A DNA stretch of 64,000 nucleotides from Lewinellaceae bacterium (lineage in GTDB: Bacteria > Bacteroidota > Bacteroidia > Chitinophagales > Saprospiraceae), in NCBI GenBank assembly GCA_020636155.1, contig JACJYM010000005.1:147097-211096 (forward strand), written 5' to 3'. Below the pieces are notes generated by a model. The model was not told the DNA's origin, did no database searches, and was given only the letters and a program-made list of their open reading frames with translations. Below, piece after piece: positions 9,008-18,520 of this stretch (position 1 is its first letter; every line of letters starts with the position of its first letter). The position numbers and the translations under genes were made by a program.

Positions 9008-10915
9008 CTATTTCTCATCTACTTCTTCAAATTCTACATCAGTAACGTCTTCTGCTCCAGAATCGCTGCCAGAATTGCCGGCGCCACCCTCTTGAGATCC
9101 ACCGTTGGCATCTTGAGTTGCATTATACATGTCTTGGCTAGCCGCCTGCCATGCAGTATTCAAGGCTGTAGTTGCTGCTTCGATTTTTGCAAAGTCCTTT
9201 TCTGCGTGAGCCGCTTTAAGGTCTGTCATGGCTGATTCGATCACTGATTTTTTGTCAGCAGGAATCTTATCACCATACTCTTTCAACTGCTTTTCTGTTT
9301 GGAAAATTAATGAATCCGCCATATTCAATTTCTCAGCTTCTTCTTTGATTTTCTTGTCTGCATCAGCATTTGCAGAAGCCTCTGCTTTCATTCTTTCAAT
9401 TTCTTCTTTACTAAGCCCTGTAGAAGCTTCGATTCTGATATTCTGCTCTTTACCTGTGCCTTTGTCCTTAGCAGAGACATTTAAAATACCATTAGCATCC
9501 ATATCAAATGTTACTTCAATCTGTGGAACACCTCTTGGTGCAGGTGGAATATCACTCAAGATAAATCTACCCACTGTTCTGTTGTCACTTGCCATCGCTC
9601 TTTCACCTTGTAAGATGTGAATGTCCACGCTTGGCTGATTATCACTTGCTGTTGAGTAAGTTTTAGTTTTCTTGATAGGAATGGTACTATTCGCTTCGAT
9701 AACCGTATCAAATATGTTACCCATGGTTTCGATACCCAATGACAGCGGAGTCACGTCAAGCAATAAAACATCTTGTACATCTCCACTCAAAACACCTCCC
9801 TGAATCGCAGCACCAACGGCCACTACTTCATCCGGGTTTACACTTCTATTTGGTTTTTTACCAAAAAACTCTTCAACCGCTTGTTGGATTTTTGGTATTC
9901 TCGTAGAACCACCAACTAAAATCACTTCATCAATATCAGATTTTGACAATCCGGCGTCTTTAAGCGCTTCCTGACAAGGTTTCAAGGTTCTCTGAACCAA
10001 TGAATCCGCCAATTGCTCAAATTTTGATCTTGTCAACTTAAGTACCAAGTGCTTTGGAACACCGTCCACTGCAGTGATATAAGGCAAGTTGATTTCCGTC
10101 TCTTGAGAAGATGACAACTCGATTTTTGCCTTTTCGGCGGCGTCTTTAAGCCTTTGAAGAGCTAAAGGGTCTTTTCTCAAATCAATATTTTCTTGACTCT
10201 TAAATTCTTCGGCTAACCAGTCAATAATCACTTGATCAAAATCATCACCTCCTAAGTGAGTGTCACCGTTCGTAGATTTTACCTCGAACACTCCATCACC
10301 CAATTCAAGGATGGATATATCAAAAGTACCTCCACCAAGGTCATAAACTGCAATGGTAGAATCTTGTCCTTTTTTATCCAATCCATAAGCCAAAGCTGCG
10401 GCCGTAGGTTCGTTTATAATTCTTTTTACGGTTAATCCTGCAATTTCGCCAGCTTCTTTGGTTGCCTGTCTCTGAGAGTCATTAAAGTATGCAGGAACTG
10501 TAATCACCGCTTCTGTCACTGTGGTTCCTAAGAAGTCCTCAGCCGTTTTTTTCATTTTTTGTAATATCATTGCTGATATTTCCTGCGGAGTATAAGTACG
10601 GTCATCAATTTCTACTCTTACAGTATCATTGTCTCCTTTTATTACTTTGTAAGGTACTCTTCCTGCTTCTTTGGTCACTTCTGAATACCTGTTTCCCATA
10701 AATCTTTTGATTGATGAGATTGTACGTGTAGGATTTGTTATGGCTTGACGTTTAGCTGGATCTCCAACTTTTCTGTCACCATTATCTAAAAAAGCCACTA
10801 CAGATGGTGTAGTTCTTCTTCCTTCTTCATTAGGAATTACAACCGGCTCGTTTCCTTCCATTACGGCGACACAAGAGTTGGTAGTTCCTAAGTCAATTCC
10901 AATTATTTTTCCCAT
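9008..10915 (-). CDS. dnaK: Molecular chaperone DnaK (Hsp70)
   Basis: The 635-residue product is a full-length Hsp70. It opens with MGKIIGIDLGTTNSCVAV, contains AVYDLGGGTFDISILE and the ATPase signature ILVGGSTRIPKIQ, then the substrate-binding domain beginning at DVTPLSLGIETMG (about residue 390), and ends with an acidic tail VEFEEVDEK. It folds nascent and stress-denatured proteins with DnaJ and GrpE, whose genes are not in the window. It stands as a single transcription unit: a terminator lies 20 bases downstream and a 182-base upstream region contains sigma54-like and TGACA/TGTCA elements (see the regulatory entry). Very high confidence. Confidence 0.98.
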   Translation of the reverse strand: MGKIIGIDLGTTNSCVAVMEGNEPVVIPNEEGRRTTPSVVAFLDNGDRKVGDPAKRQAITNPTRTISSIKRFMGNRYSEVTKEAGRVPYKVIKGDNDTVRVEIDDRTYTPQEISAMILQKMKKTAEDFLGTTVTEAVITVPAYFNDSQRQATKEAGEIAGLTVKRIINEPTAAALAYGLDKKGQDSTIAVYDLGGGTFDISILELGDGVFEVKSTNGDTHLGGDDFDQVIIDWLAEEFKSQENIDLRKDPLALQRLKDAAEKAKIELSSSQETEINLPYITAVDGVPKHLVLKLTRSKFEQLADSLVQRTLKPCQEALKDAGLSKSDIDEVILVGGSTRIPKIQQAVEEFFGKKPNRSVNPDEVVAVGAAIQGGVLSGDVQDVLLLDVTPLSLGIETMGNIFDTVIEANSTIPIKKTKTYSTASDNQPSVDIHILQGERAMASDNRTVGRFILSDIPPAPRGVPQIEVTFDMDANGILNVSAKDKGTGKEQNIRIEASTGLSKEEIERMKAEASANADADKKIKEEAEKLNMADSLIFQTEKQLKEYGDKIPADKKSVIESAMTDLKAAHAEKDFAKIEAATTALNTAWQAASQDMYNATQDANGGSQEGGAGNSGSDSGAEDVTDVEFEEVDEK

Positions 10916-10970
10916 ATTATTATTAAGTAGTTTTTATTAATTATCAAATTTTAACAACATTCCTACTTAA

Positions 10971-11043
10971 TCAATTGATGTGCCAATACAAGAATATGAC
11001 TTTTTTACAGTTATTGGCTGACAATAATCGGAAAATACTGTCA
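10971..11043 (-). promoter_or_regulatory. Sigma54-like promoter with upstream TGACA-N15-TGTCA repeat, before dnaK
   Basis: On the minus strand TTGGCACATCAATTGA (10986-10971) matches the -24/-12 promoter TTGGCAC-N5-TTGC with GG-N10-G spacing; only the C of the -12 GC is changed, to A. The start would fall near 10960, about 45 bases before the ATG. Upstream, TGACA (11019-11023) and TGTCA (11039-11043) form a perfect inverted repeat with a 15-base spacer, and further TGTCA at 11062-11066 and GTCAC at 11071-11075 follow. These could be an activator's enhancer sites. Seen in sequence; control by RpoN is inference. Confidence 0.45.
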
Positions 11044-11097
11044 TAAATCGCCATTTTTGTCTGTCAAAACGTCACAAGCACCGTGAATAGACTCAAA

Positions 11098-13056
11098 TTA
11101 ATAATTCAAAAGTTTCTCTACTTCTAATTTTAATCGTGCATTGGCCATATATTGCGATTCTAAAATTTTTGAAAATGGAATCGGCGTATCCAAGCCTGCC
11201 ACTCTCGTCGCTGGTGCATCCAAATACTCAAAGACTTTCTCATTTATCTCAGCCACGATCTCAGCGCCAATACCCGCAAACATATTATCTTCATGCAAGA
11301 CCAAAGCCCTTGATGTCTTTTTGACTGAACTTAAAACCGTCTCCATATCCAGTGGTACCAAGGTTCTTAAATCGATGATTTCTAATCCCTCAATGGTTTC
11401 ACTCAACTTCATTGCCCAACTCACGCCTAGTCCATAGGTTACAATGGTCAAGCGATTCCCTTCCTTTACGATATTTGCCTTACCAAATTCTAAATTGTAA
11501 TACCCCTCCGGTACCAATTCCGAATTTTGCCTGTATAAAGCTTTATGCTCGTAAAACATAACGGGGTTAGGATCTTCGAAGGATTGTAGGAGTAACCCCT
11601 TAGCATCATAGGCATTGCTAGGGTATGCAATTTTTAGTCCGGGCACATGGGCAAACCAAACTTCCGTACTTTGCGAATGAAATGGCCCGGCACCCACAGT
11701 TCCTCCCGTTGGCATGCGAATTACCACGTCGGCATTCTGTCCCCAACGGTAGTACATTTTGGCAAGATTATTAACTATTTGATTAAATCCACAGGTCACA
11801 AAATCAGAAAATTGCATTTCTACCATACTCTTGATTCCTTTTATGGATAGCCCCATGGCAATACCCAGAATGGCACTCTCACATAATGGAGTATTTCTCA
11901 CTCTTGATTTTCCATACTTTTCAACCAATCCTTCAGTCGCTTTGAAAACTCCACCGTATTCGGCAATATCCTGCCCCATCATTACTAATTCAGAATGTCT
12001 GCTCATCGCCACATCCAAACCATCAGCAATTGCATCTATGAGTCTTTTTTCTGCAACGGCTTCATTGCTTTCCAGTTGTGTGAAGGGGTATGGCATATAA
12101 ATATCATTCACTTCATCCTCAACCGAAGGAGACAAATCTTCTTCATCGAAAGCGACATTCAATTCGTGCTCAATATAAGCTTTAGTTTGTCGGTGGATTT
12201 CTTCAATTTCTGATTTTGACAAGACCCCTTCATTTACCAATCTCATTTCATAATTCGCAATTGGATCCTTTTTAGCCCATTCTTCCAGTAATTCTTTTGG
12301 CACATACTTTATTCCAGAGGCTTCTTCATGACCCCTCATCCTGAAGGTATCACACTCAAGTAACCAAGGTTGTGGGTCATTTTTTATTATCTCAGAAATA
12401 CGTTTTATTTCTTGATAGACGGTCTCAATGTCATTACCATCAATGCGAGAAGATTGCATTCCATACCCAACTGCCCTATCAGATAAATGTTTACAAGCAT
12501 ATTGTTCATTAATCGGGGTAGATAGACCATAGCCATTGTTTTCTATTACAAAAATCACGGGCAACTTCCATACCGACGCAACATTAAGAGCCTCGTGAAA
12601 TTCTCCTTGACTTGTACCACCCTCCCCTGTAAATGCCAAGGAGAGTTTTTTTTCTTTTCTCAATTTATGTGCAAAAGCCACACCTCCTGCCAATGAAAGT
12701 TGAGGGCCAAGATGTGAAATCATCCCAACGATATTATACTCATTTGTACCGAAATGAAAGGATCGATCACGACCCTTGGTAAAACCATTCATTTTACCCT
12801 CCCACTGTGAAAAAAGGCGACTCAACGGAATTTCTCTAGTGGTAAATACTCCCAGATTACGATGCATGGTAAAGATGGTTTCGTCAAAGTCCATCGCAGC
12901 TGTACAACCTACAGAAATGGCCTCCTGACCAATTCCCGAAAACCACTTGGAAATTCTACCTTGACGAAGAAGAATGAGCATTTTTTCTTCAATCAATCTA
13001 GGAAGCAAGAGTTTTTTATATAGATCAATTTTTATTTCTGAATTTAATATATTCAT
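11098..13056 (-). CDS. 2-oxoacid dehydrogenase E1, alpha and beta subunits fused (branched-chain type)
   Basis: The 652-residue product joins both E1 halves of a thiamine-diphosphate-dependent 2-oxoacid dehydrogenase complex. The alpha half (about 1-320) has the ThDP motif GEGGTSQGEFHEALN...ENNGYGLSTP (about 143-178) and RMRGHEEA. The beta half (about 335-652) has VMMGQDIAEYGGVFKATEG, MPTGGTVGAGPFHSQSTE and a typical end LDTPIPFSKILE. It should decarboxylate branched-chain or related 2-oxoacids and pass the acyl group to a lipoyl E2, which is not encoded here. Fused E1 genes of this size are common in Bacteroidota. It diverges from the propeller gene across about 100 bases. Confidence 0.92.
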   Translation of the reverse strand: MNILNSEIKIDLYKKLLLPRLIEEKMLILLRQGRISKWFSGIGQEAISVGCTAAMDFDETIFTMHRNLGVFTTREIPLSRLFSQWEGKMNGFTKGRDRSFHFGTNEYNIVGMISHLGPQLSLAGGVAFAHKLRKEKKLSLAFTGEGGTSQGEFHEALNVASVWKLPVIFVIENNGYGLSTPINEQYACKHLSDRAVGYGMQSSRIDGNDIETVYQEIKRISEIIKNDPQPWLLECDTFRMRGHEEASGIKYVPKELLEEWAKKDPIANYEMRLVNEGVLSKSEIEEIHRQTKAYIEHELNVAFDEEDLSPSVEDEVNDIYMPYPFTQLESNEAVAEKRLIDAIADGLDVAMSRHSELVMMGQDIAEYGGVFKATEGLVEKYGKSRVRNTPLCESAILGIAMGLSIKGIKSMVEMQFSDFVTCGFNQIVNNLAKMYYRWGQNADVVIRMPTGGTVGAGPFHSQSTEVWFAHVPGLKIAYPSNAYDAKGLLLQSFEDPNPVMFYEHKALYRQNSELVPEGYYNLEFGKANIVKEGNRLTIVTYGLGVSWAMKLSETIEGLEIIDLRTLVPLDMETVLSSVKKTSRALVLHEDNMFAGIGAEIVAEINEKVFEYLDAPATRVAGLDTPIPFSKILESQYMANARLKLEVEKLLNY

Positions 13057-13130
13057 TTACAAATATTTACAAATCTAATAATGACGATACATAAACAAAC
13101 TGCAAGGTTAATAGATTATTACAATATTAT

Positions 13131-13138
13131 TATATTTG
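13131..13138 (+). promoter_or_regulatory. -7 promoter box of the beta-propeller exoprotein gene
   Basis: TATATTTG matches all defined positions of the Bacteroidota -7 box TAnnTTTG and lies 20 bases before a GTG that is followed by a good signal peptide. A -33 TTTG is not evident. The box lies inside the 5' part of the longest open frame (ATG at 13081), which argues that this ATG is not used. Confidence 0.45.
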
Positions 13139-13158
13139 TAATTAAATTAATTTTTAGG

Positions 13159-16100
13159 GTGAAACGTTTCAAGTTTTTTATTTCAATTTTTGTCTACTTC
13201 ACCGCTCTCACAATTTCATTTGGTCAAAACTGGCAACCATCTTTACATGGTAAAAATAATACATTAAACTTTTTTGAATTACAGCGAAATTTTCAAGATT
13301 ATTGGAATGACAGAGAAGTGACCAAGGGCAGCGGATACAAGCAATTTAAACGTTGGGAATGGTATTGGGAAACCAGAGTTGATGAAAATGGTAATTTTCC
13401 CAGTGCAGGACGAACCCTCTCAGAATATACTGACTATCTTTCGAAACATGGTCAAAATCGCAGTAACAATCGAAGCACCTGGCAGACATTAGGTCCATTT
13501 TCGACATTTGGTGGGTACTTTGGTATTGGTCGAATCAATTCTGTCGCATTTCATCCTACAGATGTCAATACAGTTTATATAGGAGCTGCAGGCGGAGGTA
13601 TATGGAAAACTACTGATGGTGGAAATACATATATTGCACTTGGTGACGGACTTGATGCTATGGGGGTATCTGCCATTGTCATAGACCCGATAGACCCAAA
13701 TATTATTTACATAGGTACCGGTGATGGAGATGCAGCAGATAATTACTCTGTAGGAGTCATGAAATCAACAGATGGTGGGAACACTTGGAATACCACTGGG
13801 CTTAGTTGGGCTTCCCAAAGTGGGTTTTTAATAAAAAGGATGATAATGGATCCTGATGACCAAGATGTAATTATTATCGCAACCAATGATGGAATTTATC
13901 GCACAACAGATGCAGGAGGGACATGGACCAAAGAAATCTCAGGTAGTTTCTTTGACATAGAATCAGTAAGGGAGTCTTCTACCAATACATTTTTTGCGAG
14001 TACAGCCACAAAAATTTATAAATCAACAGATAATGGAAATAACTGGACTGAAAAATACAGCATTACAGGCAGTAATAGAATTATGATTGCTTGTTCAAAG
14101 AACGATTTAGACAAGGTATATTTTGTATCCTCATCATCTTCTGGAAGTGGTTTTAAAGGATTGTATATGTCAGATGACCAAGGTGAGAATTTTTCACTCG
14201 TATCGAGTACTCCCAATATTTTAGGTTATGCATCAGATGGTTCCGGCACTGGAGGACAAGGATGGTATGATTTAGACATTGCCATAGACCCCTTAAATGT
14301 AGATATCGTTCATATTGGCGGAGTAAATCATTGGAAATCTCTGGATGGTGGTACCACATGGATACTTTCTTCTCATTGGTCAGGTGCTCCAAATGTTAAT
14401 ACCGTACATGCCGACAAGCATGCATTGGAATATCAAAATGATACAACCCTTTGGGAAGGAAATGACGGGGGTATTTATAAAACTATCGACGACGGGGCGA
14501 ATTGGTTTTTAAAAACCGGAAATCTTGCAATATCTGAGATGTACAGAATCGGAGCTTCACAATTAGATGATAAAATAATTACAGGACTTCAAGACAATGG
14601 AACAAAATTAAAAGATAATTATAACAATTGGACAGACGAAATAGGGGGAGATGGCATGGATTGTCAAATTGATATATGTAGCTCCAACGTATTGTATGGA
14701 GAATACCAAAATGGCAATATGTTTAGATCACTTGATGGAGGTGGTCAATGGGTCAACATAAGTGACAATATACCCGGCACACCTACTGGTAATTGGATTA
14801 CACCCATTGAACTTTCACAACAGGATGCGAAAACCATTTTTGCAGGCTATACCAATCTTTATAAATCTACCAATCGGGGTGATGACTGGGTAACCATAGG
14901 AAATACTTTTGGAGCCTCAAGTAAAATTAATTATGTTGCAATAGCCCCGAGTGATGATAATTACATTTATGTATCCAAAGGGTCAAGTCTCTGGCGTACT
15001 ACCAATGGCGGTACTACGTGGACTTCATGCACATCTCCTTCGTACACAATCACCGATATGGTGGTACATCCAACTGGGCCTGACACCTTGTATATTACAC
15101 AATCCGGATATAACGATGGAGTCAAAGTCCTCAAATCAGAGGATGGCGGTACTAGCTGGATCAACATTAGCGGAAGTCTGCCAAATATCCCCGCCAATTG
15201 CATTCAAACACATCATGATGGAGATAGTACTTTATATGTCGGTATGGATATCGGCGTTTATTATAAAAATGCTACAAGTGGTGATTGGGTACTTTATAAT
15301 ACAGGATTGCCAAATGTTGAGATTACAGATATCGATATAGATTCCGAATCCAATCAACTCTTCATTGCAACCTATGGAAGAGGAGCTTGGAAGAATGAAA
15401 CTGTTAATACCTCTGATATTTGTTACCGTCCTCAGAATGTGGAGGCAACCAGCTCGAGCCATGATAATTTAATAATGTCATGGACTCATGTAAATCCTAT
15501 ACCTTCTGAGGGTTACGAGTATAAATTATCAACAGACCCAGATATCCCCTCTTCCGGTACATCCATTACATTTGATAATACCGTTACGATAACGGGACTT
15601 ACCACCAATACCGAATATTACTTTTTTATTCGTTCGAAATGTGATGTGAGTGATACCTCAAAATGGAGTTGTAATGGACCATTTCTTACTTCTTACATCT
15701 GTGGAGAATCTTATTACGACACAGGTGGGGCGGCCAATGATTATTCTAACCAAGAAAACATAGTGCAGCAGCTCTGTCCTACCAATATGGATAGTACGGT
15801 TCATATACAATTCAATTCATTTGGAGTCGAGGAAGAATGGGATGCTCTCTATGTTCATAATGGTAATAGTATAGAAGCACCGCTATTCGATAGTGGTAAT
15901 TCATCGACGGATGCAGGGTTTCCCGCGGGTGGGTATTATGGATTCATAAATCCGGGCCCTTTTACTTCGACCGATAGTACAGGTTGCTTAACGATCCGAT
16001 TTTTAAGTGACACATACGTCACTGAATCCGGTTGGGACATAGATATTACTTGTGAATATGCATGCTCTCACATTGTAAGCAATATCGAAGATGACCACTG

Positions 16101-16485
16101 GGGTTCATTAAGGAAAGCGATTCAATGTGCCAACAGTGGTGATACCATACCAGTCGCAAGTTATCTTACTGGAAATACGATTACCTTAGAAACCAAAATT
16201 GATATAGATAAGGATATCTATTTGTTGATAGGTGACACTGAAAATATTACGATTCAAGCGGCAGATCTTGGACCTGTGTTTAATGTGCTAACGGGTAAGA
16301 CCCTCCAATTGAAAAATATCAATATTATCAGCGGAACACAATTGGACGGAAGAGCCATTGTAAATTCAGGAATATTAATTTTTGAAAATGTCGATATTAT
16401 TGATATCAATGCCAATAACACGGGATCTTCCATTTTGAATAATGGACAAATAGAAATCAGAGGTACAAATTCAATTTCTAACTAA
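13159..16485 (+). CDS. Secreted Asp-box beta-propeller protein with FN3 and CUB domains
   Basis: The chosen GTG start gives about 1108 residues beginning with a clean signal peptide (VKRFKFFISIFVYFTALTIS, cut near FGQ); the frame extends to an ATG at 13081, but a -7 promoter box lies between. At least ten Asp-box (BNR) units such as STDGGNTW, TTDAGGTW, SLDGGTTW, SLDGGGQW and SEDGGTSW indicate a sortilin/VPS10-like or glycosidase-like propeller. A fibronectin III domain follows (CYRPQNVEA...TGLTTNTEYYFFIRS), then a CUB-like domain (CGESYYDTGG...CLTIRFLSD). The last 130 residues are beta-helix-like, ending RGTNSISN. I see no type A T9SS sorting motif, so the export or anchoring route is unclear. 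Function unknown; likely cell-surface. Confidence 0.85.
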   Translation: MKRFKFFISIFVYFTALTISFGQNWQPSLHGKNNTLNFFELQRNFQDYWNDREVTKGSGYKQFKRWEWYWETRVDENGNFPSAGRTLSEYTDYLSKHGQNRSNNRSTWQTLGPFSTFGGYFGIGRINSVAFHPTDVNTVYIGAAGGGIWKTTDGGNTYIALGDGLDAMGVSAIVIDPIDPNIIYIGTGDGDAADNYSVGVMKSTDGGNTWNTTGLSWASQSGFLIKRMIMDPDDQDVIIIATNDGIYRTTDAGGTWTKEISGSFFDIESVRESSTNTFFASTATKIYKSTDNGNNWTEKYSITGSNRIMIACSKNDLDKVYFVSSSSSGSGFKGLYMSDDQGENFSLVSSTPNILGYASDGSGTGGQGWYDLDIAIDPLNVDIVHIGGVNHWKSLDGGTTWILSSHWSGAPNVNTVHADKHALEYQNDTTLWEGNDGGIYKTIDDGANWFLKTGNLAISEMYRIGASQLDDKIITGLQDNGTKLKDNYNNWTDEIGGDGMDCQIDICSSNVLYGEYQNGNMFRSLDGGGQWVNISDNIPGTPTGNWITPIELSQQDAKTIFAGYTNLYKSTNRGDDWVTIGNTFGASSKINYVAIAPSDDNYIYVSKGSSLWRTTNGGTTWTSCTSPSYTITDMVVHPTGPDTLYITQSGYNDGVKVLKSEDGGTSWINISGSLPNIPANCIQTHHDGDSTLYVGMDIGVYYKNATSGDWVLYNTGLPNVEITDIDIDSESNQLFIATYGRGAWKNETVNTSDICYRPQNVEATSSSHDNLIMSWTHVNPIPSEGYEYKLSTDPDIPSSGTSITFDNTVTITGLTTNTEYYFFIRSKCDVSDTSKWSCNGPFLTSYICGESYYDTGGAANDYSNQENIVQQLCPTNMDSTVHIQFNSFGVEEEWDALYVHNGNSIEAPLFDSGNSSTDAGFPAGGYYGFINPGPFTSTDSTGCLTIRFLSDTYVTESGWDIDITCEYACSHIVSNIEDDHWGSLRKAIQCANSGDTIPVASYLTGNTITLETKIDIDKDIYLLIGDTENITIQAADLGPVFNVLTGKTLQLKNINIISGTQLDGRAIVNSGILIFENVDIIDINANNTGSSILNNGQIEIRGTNSISN

Positions 16486-16507
16486 AGGAAAGTAGTAAAA
16501 TTTAATA

Positions 16508-17236
16508 TTACAATTCGTAATTCGGCTTAAGTTCGTGCCTTCTGCTATCAGAATAGAAGTCAGAAATATACTTAACGACTTCATCGACATCGTCTGTGAT
16601 AGGAAGCAAATCCAAGTCTTTTTCGCTGATGGTTTTCTGTTGATCAAGCATGGCTGTATGTATCCAATCTTTAAGTCCACCCCAGAATTCCACTCCCATG
16701 AGTATTACAGGTACTCGTGAAATCTTTTTGGTCTGAATCAGAGTTAACACTTCAAACAACTCATCCAATGTTCCAAAACCTCCGGGCATCACTACGAATC
16801 CCTGAGCATATTTTACGAACATAACCTTTCTAATAAAAAAGTAACGATGATCTAAGTTTTTGTCGGGGTCAATGTAGGGATTGTGGTTTTGCTCGAAAGG
16901 TAAATCAATATTCAATCCGACCGATAGTCCACCATGCAGATAAGCTCCTTTGTTTCCAGCTTCCATTATACCAGGGCCTCCTCCTGTAATGATTCCAAAT
17001 CCCTCCTCAGAAAGTCTTCGAGCTACTTCGGTGGCGAGTTTATAGTATTTATTGTCCGGCTTCATTCTTGCCGATCCAAAAATCGATATACAAGGACCCA
17101 ATTTATTCAATACTTCAAATCCGTCAACCAACTCAGCGATCACCTTAAACATTGTCCAAGAATTCTCGCCTTTTATCTCAGCCCATTGTCTTTTAGACTT
17201 CACTTGGGACAAACTACCGAAACTACTGCTTTCCAT
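16508..17236 (-). CDS. LOG family protein (TIGR00730 lysine decarboxylase-like fold)
   Basis: The roughly 242-residue product has a Rossmann-like fold with the two LOG signatures: ITGGGPGIMEAGNKGA (about 84-99) and the phosphoribohydrolase motif MPGGFGTLDELFEVLTLIQ (about 152-170). The family hydrolyses nucleotide 5'-monophosphates to free base and ribose 5-phosphate; in plants and some bacteria this activates cytokinins, while elsewhere it acts in nucleotide salvage. A TTG at 17239 precedes the ATG at 17236; the ATG is more likely. It starts three bases after the stop of the upstream response regulator, so the two are co-transcribed. Confidence 0.9.
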   Translation of the reverse strand: MESSSFGSLSQVKSKRQWAEIKGENSWTMFKVIAELVDGFEVLNKLGPCISIFGSARMKPDNKYYKLATEVARRLSEEGFGIITGGGPGIMEAGNKGAYLHGGLSVGLNIDLPFEQNHNPYIDPDKNLDHRYFFIRKVMFVKYAQGFVVMPGGFGTLDELFEVLTLIQTKKISRVPVILMGVEFWGGLKDWIHTAMLDQQKTISEKDLDLLPITDDVDEVVKYISDFYSDSRRHELKPNYEL

Positions 17237-17239
17237 CAA

Positions 17240-18520
17240 TTAATTCACCTTTTCTAGTTGTTTATAGTTCTCAAAACTTTTCTCTATGTAATTTTTCAAA
17301 CTATCAAAATCATCAAACTGCTCAAACAAATTTTCTAACCTAAAGTTTTCTTGAGGCTTAGATTTAACGTGTTTTTCAACATCTTGTTGTGTGATTTTGT
17401 CATTACTAAGAATTATCAGTCTCTCCACCACATTTCGCAATTCTCTGATATTACCAGTCCAGTTCACTTCCTTCAGGGCTTCCATTGCTCCTTTATCCAC
17501 TTTTTTCTTTGCTTGACCGTATTCTGCACAGATTTGATCCACAAAGTATTCCGTGAGTAATGGTATATCATCACGACGTTCATTCAAAGCTGGTACATCA
17601 ATCACGATGACCGCGAGTCGGTGGTATAAATCTTCTCTAAATTTACCTTTGGCTATTTCATCTCTCAGATCTTTATTCGTTGCAGCAAGTACTCTCACAT
17701 CAACAGAAATATCTCTATCACCGCCTACTCTAGTGATTCTGTTTTCTTGTAAGGCTCTCAGAACTTTGGCTTGAGCTGATAGGCTCATGTCGCCTATTTC
17801 ATCCAAAAAAAGTGTTCCCCCATGAGCCAGTTCAAACTTACCTAAACGCTGTTTGTGAGCAGAAGTAAAAGAACCCTTTTCGTGACCGAACAATTCACTT
17901 TCGATCAATTCAGAAGGAATTGCCGCACAATTGACTTCTACTAAAGAGTGTTCATTTCTTGCACTATGCTCATGCAACCATCTTGCCACCAATTCCTTAC
18001 CGGTGCCATTAGGCCCCGTAATAAGTACTCGAGCATCAGTAGGACCTACTTTTTCGATGGTCTGTTTCACATCAGAAATGGCTTGGCCAGCTCCGATGAT
18101 TTCTTGCATATTTTTACGATGAACCTTTTTTTGTAGTACTTTTTTCTCTGTGATGAGTGAGGATTTATCCATCGCATTTCTGATCGTAATCAATAGCCTA
18201 TTAAGGTCAGGTGGCTTCTGAATAAAATCAAAAGCTCCTTTTTTGACCGCTTCAACTGCTGTATCAATATTTCCATGACCAGAAATCATTACGACTGGCG
18301 TATCGGGACTTAACTCTTGAATCCGCTCTATCGCCTCCATGCCATCCATTTTCGGCATTTTTATATCCAGCACAATGACATCAAAAGTGGATTGTTTTAG
18401 CTGCACTAAACAGTCTAAGCCATCCGTTGATTCCACGACTTCATACTTTTCAAACTCAAGTATGTCTCGTAGAGTTCTTCTGATTCCTTTATCATCATCT
18501 ACTATTAAGATTTTTGGCAT
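17240..18520 (-). CDS. NtrC-type response regulator lacking the C-terminal HTH domain
   Basis: The 426-residue product has a receiver domain (acidic DDD at 8-10, phospho-acceptor Asp52 in VIVLDIKMPKMDG, then the conserved Lys in FIQKPP) and a sigma54-activator AAA+ domain from about residue 140 to 375: Walker A GPNGTGKE, Walker B FLDEIGD, and the sensor region WTGNIRELRNVVERL. The sigma54-contact loop reads GSFTSA instead of GAFTGA. The chain ends YIEKSFENYKQLEKVN; as I recall homologues, a Fis-type helix-turn-helix (WNVSKTA-like start) should follow at exactly this point, but a TAA and the LOG gene follow. The stop, loss of DNA binding and altered loop suggest a factor acting without specific DNA binding, or a decayed one. 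Confidence 0.9.
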   Translation of the reverse strand: MPKILIVDDDKGIRRTLRDILEFEKYEVVESTDGLDCLVQLKQSTFDVIVLDIKMPKMDGMEAIERIQELSPDTPVVMISGHGNIDTAVEAVKKGAFDFIQKPPDLNRLLITIRNAMDKSSLITEKKVLQKKVHRKNMQEIIGAGQAISDVKQTIEKVGPTDARVLITGPNGTGKELVARWLHEHSARNEHSLVEVNCAAIPSELIESELFGHEKGSFTSAHKQRLGKFELAHGGTLFLDEIGDMSLSAQAKVLRALQENRITRVGGDRDISVDVRVLAATNKDLRDEIAKGKFREDLYHRLAVIVIDVPALNERRDDIPLLTEYFVDQICAEYGQAKKKVDKGAMEALKEVNWTGNIRELRNVVERLIILSNDKITQQDVEKHVKSKPQENFRLENLFEQFDDFDSLKNYIEKSFENYKQLEKVN

